DNA from: Poseidonibacter antarcticus
GTDB lineage: Bacteria; Campylobacterota; Campylobacteria; Campylobacterales; Arcobacteraceae
Direction of reading: 5' to 3'
Assembly: GCF_003667345.1 (NCBI RefSeq)
Contig: NZ_RCWF01000001.1
Span: 310,001 to 374,000, forward strand
Length of the DNA: 64,000 nt
In this document: one piece after another, positions 45,828 through 54,898 of the stretch
Position numbering within the stretch: the first letter of the stretch is position 1
Layout of the letters: each line of letters begins with the position of its first letter
The notes under the pieces: model-generated
What the model saw: only the letters and a program-made list of their open reading frames with translations
Told to the model about the DNA's origin: nothing
Databases searched by the model: none
Program-made: the position numbers and the translations under genes

Positions 45828-47201
45828 ATGTATAAGTTATACTTATCATTATTCATAATTTCATCAGCTTATTCACAAACTATAGATTTTAATGAAGTTT
45901 TAGACCTTACTCTTAAAAATAGTAAAGATTTAAAAAATCAAAAATTAGATATAGATTTATCTAAGCTAGATATAAATAAAGTAGACTCAGTCTCATATGG
46001 GAAATTGTCATTTGAAGAACAAATAAATAGAACAAATCACGCAGGATATGTTTTTAATTCAAAACTATCTTCAAGAGAAGCAACTTTTAATGATTTTGGA
46101 GCAGCACAATATACAGGAGCAAATAGTTTATATATTCAACCAGAAAATCTAAACTATCCAAAAGATAGAAATAATTTTGATACTAAATTAAATTATGATA
46201 TACCCCTCTTTACTGGATTTGAATTAACAAATCAAAAAGATGTATTAAAACTTAAAAAAAAAGTATATGAATTAAAATACAATCTAAATAAAGATCAATT
46301 ATCATACGAAGTTTTAAAAGCATATAATGCAGCAGTTGTTGCAAAAGAGTTTATACAAGCAGCAAAAAAAGCAAAAGAGTCTATTATTTATGTAAAAAAA
46401 ACTGCAAATGCCTTTCATAAAGAAGGTTTAGTTACAAAAATAGATGTAAAGCAAGCAAAAGTTTATGAATCAAATGTAAATTCTAAGCATATTGATGCAC
46501 AAAATAAATTTGACTCGGCCTTGGCATATCTGAAATTTCTAACATCAAATGATAAAATTACAGATGTAAAAGAACTAAAATATATAAAACTAAAAAGCTT
46601 AGACTTTAATACTTTATATAAAAATGCATTAATAAATAAAAATAGTTTAAAAATGCAAAGTTTAAATAAAAAAATCACAAAAAAGAATATTGATATTGCA
46701 AACTCCAAATATTACCCAACAGTTTATTCTCATTTAGAATATGGATTTAATGATAATAAACTAAGCTTATCTGATGATAAGGATTATTACAATGCAATGA
46801 TTGGTTTAAAATATACACTTTTTGATAATACAAGAAATATAGACAAACAAAAAAGTCAAATCCAATATCAACAATCTTCTTTAAACTATGAAAAATTAAA
46901 AGATTTTACTAAACTTGAATTAAAAAAAGCACTATTAGAATTAAAATCAAAAGAGAAAATATTAAAAGAAAAAAAAGAAGCTCTTAATTTATCAAATGAA
47001 ATTTATAAACAATCGCAACTAATGTATAAAAATCACCTAATTGCTATGACTAATTTATTAGATCAAGAAGCAAAATTAAGAAATAGCCAAGCAGAATTAA
47101 TTTTAGCTAAATATGAAAAATCTTTAGTACTTGCTAATATAACTTTGATAGCTGGAGATTCTTTTATACAAAATAGCACTAACACAAAGGAAACAAAATG
47201 A
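45828..47201 (+). CDS. TolC-family outer-membrane efflux protein
   Basis: A 457-residue outer-membrane factor. The signal peptide is 1-16 (ending AYSQ). Two long, helical TolC repeats follow, the first with FNEVLDLTLKNSKDLKNQKL, the second with a Lys-rich coiled coil. It forms the trimeric exit duct of a tripartite pump. It overlaps the adaptor gene by 4 bases (ATGA), and the two RND halves follow, so all components are in one operon. The export substrate is unknown. Confidence 0.9.
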   Translation: MYKLYLSLFIISSAYSQTIDFNEVLDLTLKNSKDLKNQKLDIDLSKLDINKVDSVSYGKLSFEEQINRTNHAGYVFNSKLSSREATFNDFGAAQYTGANSLYIQPENLNYPKDRNNFDTKLNYDIPLFTGFELTNQKDVLKLKKKVYELKYNLNKDQLSYEVLKAYNAAVVAKEFIQAAKKAKESIIYVKKTANAFHKEGLVTKIDVKQAKVYESNVNSKHIDAQNKFDSALAYLKFLTSNDKITDVKELKYIKLKSLDFNTLYKNALINKNSLKMQSLNKKITKKNIDIANSKYYPTVYSHLEYGFNDNKLSLSDDKDYYNAMIGLKYTLFDNTRNIDKQKSQIQYQQSSLNYEKLKDFTKLELKKALLELKSKEKILKEKKEALNLSNEIYKQSQLMYKNHLIAMTNLLDQEAKLRNSQAELILAKYEKSLVLANITLIAGDSFIQNSTNTKETK

Positions 47202-47956
47202 TAAAAACTTTACTATTAATTTGTATTACATCAATTTATATTTTTGCAAATGATATTGAATTATCAGGTTCTGTAATTTCAGATAATGAAAAAGTAATTA
47301 CAAGTAGAAATATGGGCTTTATAAAAGATGTTTATGTAAGTGAAGGTTCTTTTGTAAAGAAAGGTCAAATACTTTATGAAATTGATTCTTCAAGCATTGA
47401 TTCACAAAAACAAGAAGCAATCTTAAATACAAAAATGCTAGAAAATCAATTAAGTAATATACAAATAAATTATAATAGATTCAAGCGTTTATACAAACAA
47501 GATTTAGTTCCTAAATATGATCTTGAACAATTAGAATTAAATCTTATAAATACAAAAAATATGATTTCAATTGCAAAAGCAAAATTAAAAGAGGTTAATT
47601 TTCAATATAACTATTTAAAAATAAAAGCACCAAATGATGGGCTTATTATAAAAAAATCTATAAAAGCAGGAGAAATGGCAATGCCAAGTTCACCAGCTCT
47701 TATTCTTACTGATCTTTCAAGTTTAAAAATAAAAACAGATATTTCTGAAAGTAATTTAAATAAAATAGAAATAAACCAAGAAGTTAATGTATTAATTCCT
47801 TCAATCAATTTAAAAACAATAGGAAAAATTGAAGCAATTATTCCAAATATAAATGCAGTTACTCACTCTTTTATTTTAAAAATTTCATTTGATAAGAAAG
47901 ATTCTAGAGTTTATCCTGGTATGTATTCCAAATTACTTATCAAACCTTTAAATTAG
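47198..47956 (+). CDS. RND efflux adaptor (membrane-fusion protein)
   Basis: A 252-residue periplasmic adaptor. The signal peptide is about 1-17 (ending IFAN). The lipoyl half-motif GFIKDVYVSEGSFVKKGQILYEID (about 40-63), a short coiled-coil hairpin, the second lipoyl half (LKIKAPNDGLIIKKSIKAGEM) and a beta-barrel domain follow. The C-terminal membrane-proximal domain is reduced, and the protein is short for the family (usually 330-400 residues). It links the TolC-like duct to the RND pump. Confidence 0.88.
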   Translation: MIKTLLLICITSIYIFANDIELSGSVISDNEKVITSRNMGFIKDVYVSEGSFVKKGQILYEIDSSSIDSQKQEAILNTKMLENQLSNIQINYNRFKRLYKQDLVPKYDLEQLELNLINTKNMISIAKAKLKEVNFQYNYLKIKAPNDGLIIKKSIKAGEMAMPSSPALILTDLSSLKIKTDISESNLNKIEINQEVNVLIPSINLKTIGKIEAIIPNINAVTHSFILKISFDKKDSRVYPGMYSKLLIKPLN

Positions 47957-47964
47957 GCATAAAA

Positions 47965-49536
47965 ATGGAAAACATAGATAATAAAAATTTAAATATAGCA
48001 GGAAAATTATCTCTTGCATTTATAAATCACCCTTTAACACTTATCTTTGGCGTATTTATTTTAATCTTAGGTTATATCTCATTAGTATTTATGCCAAGAG
48101 AAGAAAATCCACAAATAAAAGTAAGTGGTGGTGCTGTTATTGTTGCACTTCCAGGTGCAACTCCTAGTGAGATACAAAAAGTAATTATTGAACCATTAGA
48201 GAAGAAAATAAAAGAGATAAAAGGTGTTGAACATATTTACTCATTTGCTAAAGATTCAGTAGGAATTGTTCAAGCACAATATTATATAGGTGAGGATAAA
48301 GAAGAATCAAATCTAAAACTTTACGATCAAGTTATGAGAAATATGGATTTAATGCCAAAAGGAGCAATGCCTCCTATTATAAAAACAATGGATATTGATA
48401 CGGATATTCCTATTGCAACAATTGCATTTTATTCTATGAAAAAAGATGGGAAAGATTTAATATCTCAAACACAATTATATAAAGAAGTAAATAAAATCAC
48501 ACGGCAAATAAATAAAATTGATAATGTTGCTTTAGTTGATTTAAAAGGTGAGAAAAAAGAACAATACAATATTTTAATAGACCCAAATAAAATATCTGCT
48601 TATAATCTCTCACTAGCACAAGTTATGAAACAAGTACAATCACTATCTTTAAAAATTCCTGATATACAAGGAAATACAAAAGATAAAAGTTTAGTAGTTT
48701 TTGGAATAAAAGAAGCAATTGAAAATACAAAAGATATAGAAAATATTATTGTTTCATACAATAATAATGTTGCAATTTATTTAAAAGATATAGCAAAAGT
48801 CCAAAGATCTTTCGATATTCAAAATAATAAAGAAGCTTTTCTTTATAAAAAAAATGAAGCTGGAAATTATGAAGAAATAAATCAATTAACGATGAGTGTA
48901 TCTAAATTAAAAGGTTCAAACTCTGTAAGTATAAATGAAAAAATATTTGAATATATGGATTCACAAAAAGAAAACTTAATAAAAAAAGATATTGCTTTTC
49001 TTATTACAAGAGATGATGGATATACTGCAAATGAAGCTGTAAATTCACTTGTTCAAAATTTACTTATTTCAATAGTAATTATTGCCATACTTCTTATTTT
49101 TACTTTAGGATTCAAAGAAGCAATGATTGTTTCTCTTGCTGTTCCTATGATTTTATCGCTTACACTATTTTGTGGTTTTTTATTAAATGAAACAATAAAT
49201 AGAATTACACTTTTTGCACTTTTAGTATCTCTAGGAATGCTAGTTGATGCAGCAATTATTGTAATTGAAAATATACATAGACATAGAAAAGAAAACAAAG
49301 ATATAGATATTACAATAGTTTCTATAAATGCTACAAATGAAATAGGAAATGCTACAAATATAGCAACACTAGCTATTATTATGACTTTTATGCCAATGTT
49401 TTTTGTTGGTGGAATGATGGGTCAATTTATGCACCCTCTTCCAGTTTTTGTATCAATATCACTTGTAATGTCGCTTTTTATTGCCTATGCTTTTACACCA
49501 TATTTAATCAAAAAAATTTATAAGGCTAAAAAATGA
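47965..49536 (+). CDS. RND efflux pump, N-terminal half
   Basis: A 523-residue protein that equals the first half of an AcrB/CusA-type pump. TM1 at about 22-42, porter subdomains (PN1/PN2) at 45-345, and TMs 2-6 from about 355 to 515. The proton-relay region is SLGMLVDAAIIVIEN, with one Asp and an Ala where AcrB has a second Asp, as in CusA-type pumps. The protein ends just after TM6 with a basic tail. The second half is the next gene, overlapping by 4 bases (ATGA). Confidence 0.9.
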   Translation: MENIDNKNLNIAGKLSLAFINHPLTLIFGVFILILGYISLVFMPREENPQIKVSGGAVIVALPGATPSEIQKVIIEPLEKKIKEIKGVEHIYSFAKDSVGIVQAQYYIGEDKEESNLKLYDQVMRNMDLMPKGAMPPIIKTMDIDTDIPIATIAFYSMKKDGKDLISQTQLYKEVNKITRQINKIDNVALVDLKGEKKEQYNILIDPNKISAYNLSLAQVMKQVQSLSLKIPDIQGNTKDKSLVVFGIKEAIENTKDIENIIVSYNNNVAIYLKDIAKVQRSFDIQNNKEAFLYKKNEAGNYEEINQLTMSVSKLKGSNSVSINEKIFEYMDSQKENLIKKDIAFLITRDDGYTANEAVNSLVQNLLISIVIIAILLIFTLGFKEAMIVSLAVPMILSLTLFCGFLLNETINRITLFALLVSLGMLVDAAIIVIENIHRHRKENKDIDITIVSINATNEIGNATNIATLAIIMTFMPMFFVGGMMGQFMHPLPVFVSISLVMSLFIAYAFTPYLIKKIYKAKK

Positions 49537-51191
49537 AATTAGAAAAGTTTATTTATAATATTCTACAAAGTCGTTCTAAATCACTTTTGGTTTATTTAAT
49601 TGCATTAGTTTTATTTATTTTAAGTATTGCTATGTTTCCTACTGAAATTATTAAAGCAAAAATGCTTCCTAGTAAAGACTCAAATACTTTTTCTGTTTAT
49701 GTAGATTTAAAAGATGGTTCAAGTAAAGTTCAAACAAAAGAAGTTACAAGATGTATTTCAAAAAATCTTCAAAAAAATGAACTAGTAACAAATATTTCAG
49801 TATTTATAGGTGAAGGTCAACCATTAGATTTTGCAGCATTAGTTAAACAAAGTGCATTAAAAGATAAACAATCACAAGCAGAAATAATGGTAAATATTAA
49901 AAAAGCCCAAGAACGTGATATTACAAGTTACAATCTAATAAGTAATATAAGAGAAAATATTCAAAAAAACTGTTCTTTATATGATGCAAATATTAAATTT
50001 ATAGAACTACCAGCTGGTCCTCCTGTACTTGCATCAATTGTTGCAGAAATATATGGAGGAGAAACTTTTGAAAGTAGAAGGGAGTTTTCAAAGAAAATTG
50101 CAAAAATATTAAAAGATCAAAGTACATTAGTTGATATTGATATTATGGCAGACAAGGATTATATAAAATACCAATTAGAATTAGATAATAATAAAATTAT
50201 AAAAAGTGGTGTTAGTCTAGAGCAAATAAAAAATATACTTTATTTAGCCTATGAAGGTATGGAAGTTTCAGTAGTAAATGAAAACAATGCTGAAAACCAA
50301 ATTCCTATATTTTTAAGACTTGATGATTCAAGATTATTAGAAGACTCAAGTAAAGAAAGCTTAGAAAACAAACTTCAAAATTTAAAAGTAGTAAATAATC
50401 AAGGATTAATGATAAATATAGCTTCATTTATAACAATTAAAGAAGTAATAAAAGAGCCAACACTAACTTCAAAAAATTTAAAAATGATGATAAATGTTAT
50501 TGCAGAAACTGACAAAGATAGTCAGATATATCCTTTACTTGATGCAAGAAAGCAAATGTTTGATGAGTTAAGTAATGATTATAAAATTTCTAAAACAAAT
50601 ATGTTAAACCTATCATTTATAGATAAAAATACAAATGAAAAATTTGATTTGATTTTTGATGGAGAATTAAAAGTAACAATTGATACTTTTATTGATTTAG
50701 GTGGTGCATTTATTATTGCACTAGTGTTAATATTCTTTTTAATGGTAATGTATTATAAAAGTTTTGCACTATCAGGAGGAATTGTTCTTTCAAGTTTTAT
50801 ATCAATAGTAGGAGTTATTTTTGCTCATGTTATTATGGATATGATGACTAATGATACTTTTTATTTAACAGCCACTTCTTTAATTGGATTTATTGGATTA
50901 ATTGGAATAAATTCTAGAAATTCAACTTTGATTATAGACTTCTCAAAACAATTAGTTATAGAAAAAAACTTAAGTATAAACCAAGCAATTGCAAAAGCTA
51001 CTGCAACACGTTCTAAGCCAATTATACTAACAGTTCTAACAATGGTTTTTGCTTCTTCATTACTTGCTACTGATGCAGTATTTGGTGGATTAGGGGTTGC
51101 TTTAATTGGAGGAACATTGATTTCATATATTGTATCAATGTTCTTTGTTCCTGTGATTATAAAAAATCAATTACATAAGATATTAAATTAA
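49533..51191 (+). CDS. RND efflux pump, C-terminal half
   Basis: A 552-residue protein equal to the second half of the RND pump. TM7 at about 17-36, porter region (PC1/PC2) to about 385, and TMs 8-12 from about 390 to 545. GLIGINSRNSTLIIDFSKQL has Arg where AcrB has Lys940. It starts inside the stop of the N-terminal half. Two separate polypeptides must assemble into the usual 12-helix protomer. The overlap and intact sequence on both sides argue that the split is a genuine arrangement and not a frameshift. Confidence 0.9.
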   Translation: MKLEKFIYNILQSRSKSLLVYLIALVLFILSIAMFPTEIIKAKMLPSKDSNTFSVYVDLKDGSSKVQTKEVTRCISKNLQKNELVTNISVFIGEGQPLDFAALVKQSALKDKQSQAEIMVNIKKAQERDITSYNLISNIRENIQKNCSLYDANIKFIELPAGPPVLASIVAEIYGGETFESRREFSKKIAKILKDQSTLVDIDIMADKDYIKYQLELDNNKIIKSGVSLEQIKNILYLAYEGMEVSVVNENNAENQIPIFLRLDDSRLLEDSSKESLENKLQNLKVVNNQGLMINIASFITIKEVIKEPTLTSKNLKMMINVIAETDKDSQIYPLLDARKQMFDELSNDYKISKTNMLNLSFIDKNTNEKFDLIFDGELKVTIDTFIDLGGAFIIALVLIFFLMVMYYKSFALSGGIVLSSFISIVGVIFAHVIMDMMTNDTFYLTATSLIGFIGLIGINSRNSTLIIDFSKQLVIEKNLSINQAIAKATATRSKPIILTVLTMVFASSLLATDAVFGGLGVALIGGTLISYIVSMFFVPVIIKNQLHKILN

Positions 51192-51225
51192 TTTTAAAGT
51201 AGATAATTTAATATCTACTTTAAAA
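51192..51225. terminator. Bidirectional terminator after the RND operon
   Basis: TTTTAAAGTAGATA (51192-51205) and TATCTACTTTAAAA (51212-51225) form a perfect 14-bp stem with loop ATTTAA. It starts right after the RND stop and contains the stop of the convergent Sel1 gene at 51220. Confidence 0.8.
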
Positions 51226-52053
51226 ACCTTCATTTTTTAAAGTTTTATAACGATTACAAGCTTTTTCATATCCATAATCGCAAGCCTTTTTATATAAATT
51301 CTTAGCCATAGTTTTATTTTTAGAAACACTTCTTCCTTGATAATAAGATAAACCAAGATTCATGCAACTATTAGCAATACCACCATCACAAGCAATTTTG
51401 TATAACCTATTAGCATTGTTATAACTTTTTGAAACCCCTAAACCTTTTGAATATAGTAAAGCTAAATTATGACAACTTAATGAAACGCCTGCCTTACAAG
51501 ATTTTTCATAAAGAATTCTAGCTTTTACATAATCTTGTTTAGTACCTCGCCCATTTTTATACATTACACCCAAATTCATACAAGATTCAGCTATACCATT
51601 ATCACATGCTTTTGTATATAGATTAAGTGCTTTAAGATAATCTTTATTTACACCATCACCTTTTTCAAATAAATATGCAGCATTATGACAACTTCTGTAA
51701 ACCTTAGCATCACATGCTTTGGAATATAGTTGGGTAGCTTTTTTATTATCTTTTTTTACACCATGACCTTTTGAATAAAGTAAAGCAAGATTATAACAAC
51801 TATTGTAAACATTAGCATCACATGCCTTTTTATATAAATTTACTGCTTTTGCATAATTTTGATTAACACCTTTCCCTTCTTGATATAAAAGAGCTAATTT
51901 ATAACAAGCTACATATTTATTGTTATCACATGCTATTTTATATAATCTTTTAGCTTCTTTATAATTTTGCTTAAGATATTCATCATTTCCTTTAGTTAAA
52001 TTACTTGCTTGTAAAGTAAAAAGTAAAAGTAAACTTAGTATTATTATTTTCAT
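51220..52053 (-). CDS. Secreted Sel1-repeat (Hcp-like) cysteine-rich protein
   Basis: A 277-residue protein with a signal peptide (1-16) and about seven tandem 36-residue Sel1-like repeats. Most contain a Cys pair eight residues apart (for example ACDANVYNSC, ACDAKVYRSC, ACDNGIAESC), as in Helicobacter cysteine-rich (Hcp) proteins, where each repeat is locked by a disulfide. It is probably periplasmic. Related proteins bind peptidoglycan fragments or partner proteins. It stands alone and has a bidirectional terminator at its end. The role is unknown. Confidence 0.88.
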   Translation of the reverse strand: MKIIILSLLLLFTLQASNLTKGNDEYLKQNYKEAKRLYKIACDNNKYVACYKLALLYQEGKGVNQNYAKAVNLYKKACDANVYNSCYNLALLYSKGHGVKKDNKKATQLYSKACDAKVYRSCHNAAYLFEKGDGVNKDYLKALNLYTKACDNGIAESCMNLGVMYKNGRGTKQDYVKARILYEKSCKAGVSLSCHNLALLYSKGLGVSKSYNNANRLYKIACDGGIANSCMNLGLSYYQGRSVSKNKTMAKNLYKKACDYGYEKACNRYKTLKNEGF

Positions 52054-52276
52054 AACTTTCTCCTATTAGTATAAATATAGAATCTAATAGTACAATAATT
52101 ATTTAATTATTTTAATTAGAAAAATTTATTTTAATTATATTTATATAAGAATATAAATTATTATTACTAATCTACACAAAGGAAAATTAAATTAATATAT
52201 ATAATGTACAAGTTTATGAGCTATAAAAATTATAAAATACAAGAATAATAAGAGGATAGAGGATAATACATTTAAG

Positions 52277-52304
52277 AATTAGGAAATTTAAAAAAATCCT
52301 AATT
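52277..52304 (-). terminator. Weak hairpin after the acetyltransferase gene
   Basis: AATTAGGA (52277-52284) and TCCTAATT (52297-52304) form an 8-bp stem with a 12-base A/T loop, 10 bases past the stop at 52315. No strong T-run. The remaining gap 52054-52276 shows only A/T-rich sequence and no convincing gene. Confidence 0.4.
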
Positions 52305-52314
52305 ATATATTATT

Positions 52315-52776
52315 TTAAAGATCAAAAACCATTGCAATTTCATCACATATTGGAAAATGTTTACATCTTATGCAATCTGCCCAAATTTTATGCTCTGGAA
52401 TTGCTTCTTTCTGAATCATTCTAAAACCAGATTTTTCAAAAAAACCTTTGGCATATGTTAAAGATAATATCTGTGCTAACTTATATTTTCTTCCTTCTTT
52501 TATACACTCTTCAACAAGTTTTTTTCCAAGATCTAGACCTCTAAATTTTTTTGAGACTACAAGACTTCTTACTTCTGCTAATCTTTGAGAATGTATGTAT
52601 AAAGCAGTAAAACCAGCCATTTCACCATCAACTTCAACAACTATATAAGATCTAATTGTATTAGCCATTTCATCATCAGTTCGTAAAAGAATATTTCCGT
52701 TTTCCACTTCTTCTTTTACTACTTCTTGCATAGATGTAATAAACGTTACATCTGGCTTTAAAAATTTAATTTCCAA
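52315..52776 (-). CDS. Short N-acetylglutamate synthase-like GNAT enzyme
   Basis: A 153-residue GNAT acetyltransferase. The acetyl-CoA loop is VVSKKFRGLDLGKKLV, preceded by the strand LAEVRSLVV. The C-terminus IWADCIRCKHFPICDEIAMVF, with three cysteines, resembles short, stand-alone N-acetylglutamate synthases (ArgO-type) that start arginine synthesis. I set the start at TTG 52776, since GGAG lies 8-11 bases before it. A longer frame to 52809 would overlap engB much more. As placed it overlaps engB by 11 bases. Confidence 0.75.
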   Translation of the reverse strand: MEIKFLKPDVTFITSMQEVVKEEVENGNILLRTDDEMANTIRSYIVVEVDGEMAGFTALYIHSQRLAEVRSLVVSKKFRGLDLGKKLVEECIKEGRKYKLAQILSLTYAKGFFEKSGFRMIQKEAIPEHKIWADCIRCKHFPICDEIAMVFDL

Positions 52777-53368
52777 ACAAATACTCCGTAATTTTATTTT
52801 GAAGGTCAATTACCCCTTGTTTTTTTAAGTTTGAGATGAAAATACCATCAGGATTTTCTCTTTTTAACTTTTGTAAATCATTTTTCTTTAATTTATCTAT
52901 TTTGGTAAACGCATTAATAATAAGTTGATCACCTCTTTTAATTGTATTCAAAAACTCATCAACATTTTTATCAATAGCTAAATCTGTATGTCGTGCATCA
53001 ATTAAATGTACAAAAATTTGTAAACAAGGTCTTTTTTCTAAATACCCAGTTAAATTACTATTCCAATCCCTTTTCAAACTTTTTGATACCTTTGCATAAC
53101 CAAAACCAGGTAAATCTACAAATCTTCCATATAAAAATGGTAAATCTTCTTTATCTGTTTTAAATTTTATATTAAAATAATTAATTAACTGTGTTTTACC
53201 AGGGGTAGAAGAGGACTTTGCTAAACCTTTTCTATTTGTTAATGTATTTAATAATGATGATTTACCTACATTTGATCTACCTAAAAAAGCTACTTCAGCT
53301 TTATCAGGACTTGGTGAATCTTGTATGCTTTGAGCTGATTCCATAAAATTTGCTTCAACTATTCTCAT
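52766..53368 (-). CDS. engB: Ribosome biogenesis GTPase EngB (YihA/YsxC)
   Basis: A 200-residue small GTPase needed for large-subunit assembly. G1 is GRSNVGKS (30-37), the G2 Thr lies in SSTPGKTQLINYF, G3 is DLPGFGYAKV, and G4 is TKID. The length is normal. It begins 12 bases after lptA stops, and its end overlaps the acetyltransferase start by 11 bases, so it is part of the lptC-lptA-engB unit. Confidence 0.95.
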   Translation of the reverse strand: MRIVEANFMESAQSIQDSPSPDKAEVAFLGRSNVGKSSLLNTLTNRKGLAKSSSTPGKTQLINYFNIKFKTDKEDLPFLYGRFVDLPGFGYAKVSKSLKRDWNSNLTGYLEKRPCLQIFVHLIDARHTDLAIDKNVDEFLNTIKRGDQLIINAFTKIDKLKKNDLQKLKRENPDGIFISNLKKQGVIDLQNKITEYLFGN

Positions 53369-53380
53369 TTAATACCTTCC

Positions 53381-53866
53381 TTATTCTTCTGAACCACGTT
53401 CAATATTTATAATAAATCTAACTGGTTTTTTATCACTACCACTAACTCTAGCCTCACCTGAAAGTTGATTTACATAAATTTTATCACCGTAGATTTTTCT
53501 ATCATCATTTTTTTCTTGTAAAAAACCATTTCCTATTACAGTATACTCTTGTTTAATAGGTGAATATATAATTTTATCACCATTACCCACATAATGTTTT
53601 AGTTCTGTAACAATTTCAAAATTAACTTTTCCAGTTGCTATATATTTAGATGGAACTTTATTTTCGCTACCTTTTTTATTAACAAAAAATATTTCAACTT
53701 TCTGTGCATTTAACTTATCTTTACCCATTTTTATTTTTACATCACCTGTAAAGATAGAAATACCCTTTTTATCATCTGCTTCAAAATTCTTTGCATCAAT
53801 TACAAGTTGTTGTACTTGAGCTAATAAAAATGTTGATAATATTAATAGACTCCCTAAGATCTTCAT
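53381..53866 (-). CDS. lptA: LPS transport periplasmic protein LptA
   Basis: A 161-residue protein with a signal peptide (1-16) and an OstA/LptA beta-jellyroll domain. FEADDKKGISIFTGDVKIKMG is the typical first turn, then KLNAQKVEIFFV and YIATGKVNFEI. It forms the periplasmic bridge that carries lipopolysaccharide from LptC to LptD. It follows lptC after 13 bases, and the shared kdsC-lptC-lptA order ties LPS-sugar synthesis to export. Confidence 0.88.
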   Translation of the reverse strand: MKILGSLLILSTFLLAQVQQLVIDAKNFEADDKKGISIFTGDVKIKMGKDKLNAQKVEIFFVNKKGSENKVPSKYIATGKVNFEIVTELKHYVGNGDKIIYSPIKQEYTVIGNGFLQEKNDDRKIYGDKIYVNQLSGEARVSGSDKKPVRFIINIERGSEE

Positions 53867-53879
53867 TTTTTACCTTTTA

Positions 53880-54410
53880 TTATTTATTTTTTACTTCAAT
53901 TTCAAAATGAACATTATTTGATTTCATATAACTATTTATACCATCTAAATATAAATTTGTACCTTTAATATAATTGTTATAATAATTACCATTATAAGCT
54001 ACGTTATTCTGAGCTAATTTAGTTTTTAAATTATAATCTAATGAATTAGTATTTAAATTTATAAAATCATCTCTTTTGTATTTTACATCTCTTCTTAAGT
54101 TTAGTTCATCACCTTTTTTAATAATAACTTGAGCTTCTAAAGTTTCAATTTTAAAATTTTTATTTTTTAAATTATTTCTTAAAAGAATATTTGCATTATA
54201 CATTTCATCTCTTGTTTTATATCTAATGACATGACTCGCACTTACAGTTCTTGAAACATTTTGTTCATTTAAGGTATGCATTAATGGCTTTTCAAATATT
54301 ACCAAAGCAATATCTTTATTTGCATCATCTTTTTTTATATTTTCAACAGGAATAAAATACGCACTTATTGCCAAAATCAATAATACATAATTAAAAAATC
54401 TTATATCCAT
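53880..54410 (-). CDS. lptC: LPS export membrane protein LptC
   Basis: A 176-residue protein with an N-terminal membrane anchor (about 5-20) and a periplasmic domain of repeating short strands. It resembles LptC, which takes LPS from LptB2FG to LptA. Sequence identity in this family is low, so the call rests on the fold pattern, the anchor and the position: it overlaps kdsC by 10 bases and is followed by lptA. Confidence 0.8.
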   Translation of the reverse strand: MDIRFFNYVLLILAISAYFIPVENIKKDDANKDIALVIFEKPLMHTLNEQNVSRTVSASHVIRYKTRDEMYNANILLRNNLKNKNFKIETLEAQVIIKKGDELNLRRDVKYKRDDFINLNTNSLDYNLKTKLAQNNVAYNGNYYNNYIKGTNLYLDGINSYMKSNNVHFEIEVKNK

Positions 54411-54898
54411 GCGTTTAAAAATTCCTCTTCTAAACTATCCTCTTTACAAATATGTTCAATCATTTCACGAACAGCTCCACTTCCACCCTTAGCTTTACAA
54501 ATTACATCTACAAAATCTTTTAAATGTCTTGTACCATTTGCAGGAGTAAATGAAATTGCAGCTTTTTTAAGCATTCTATAATCATTTAAATCATCTCCAA
54601 TACATGCAACTTGATTCCAAGCAAGACCTTCTTTGTCTAAAATGCTTTGAAGTACTTCATCTTTATTATGAACACCTTGATGTAAATGTTCAATTTTTAA
54701 ATCTTTTGCACGTTTCTCAACTATTAAAGAATTTCTTCCTGTAATAATAGCAGCTTTCTTTCCAAGTTTTTTTGTCCATGTACTAATTGCTAAGCCATCA
54801 GCTACATCAAATGATTTTATTTCATCACCACTATTTGAATATGTGATTTGTCCATTTGTTAAAGTACCATCAACATCTAATACTATTAATTCAATCAT
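54401..54898 (-). CDS. kdsC: KDO 8-phosphate phosphatase KdsC
   Basis: A 165-residue HAD phosphatase without a large cap, as in KdsC, which makes KDO for LPS inner core. Motif I is LDVDGTLTNG (Asp8, Asp10), motif II is IITGRNS, motif III Lys lies near 85, and motif IV is CIGDDLNDYRML. The length is normal for tetrameric KdsC. It overlaps hisB by 4 bases upstream and lptC by 10 bases downstream. Confidence 0.9.
   Translation of the reverse strand: MIELIVLDVDGTLTNGQITYSNSGDEIKSFDVADGLAISTWTKKLGKKAAIITGRNSLIVEKRAKDLKIEHLHQGVHNKDEVLQSILDKEGLAWNQVACIGDDLNDYRMLKKAAISFTPANGTRHLKDFVDVICKAKGGSGAVREMIEHICKEDSLEEEFLNAWI

Noticed and set aside
52204-52248. A 14-codon ORF in the gap after the Sel1 gene
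   Set aside because: Too short, no ribosome site, and not distinguishable from chance in A/T-rich DNA.
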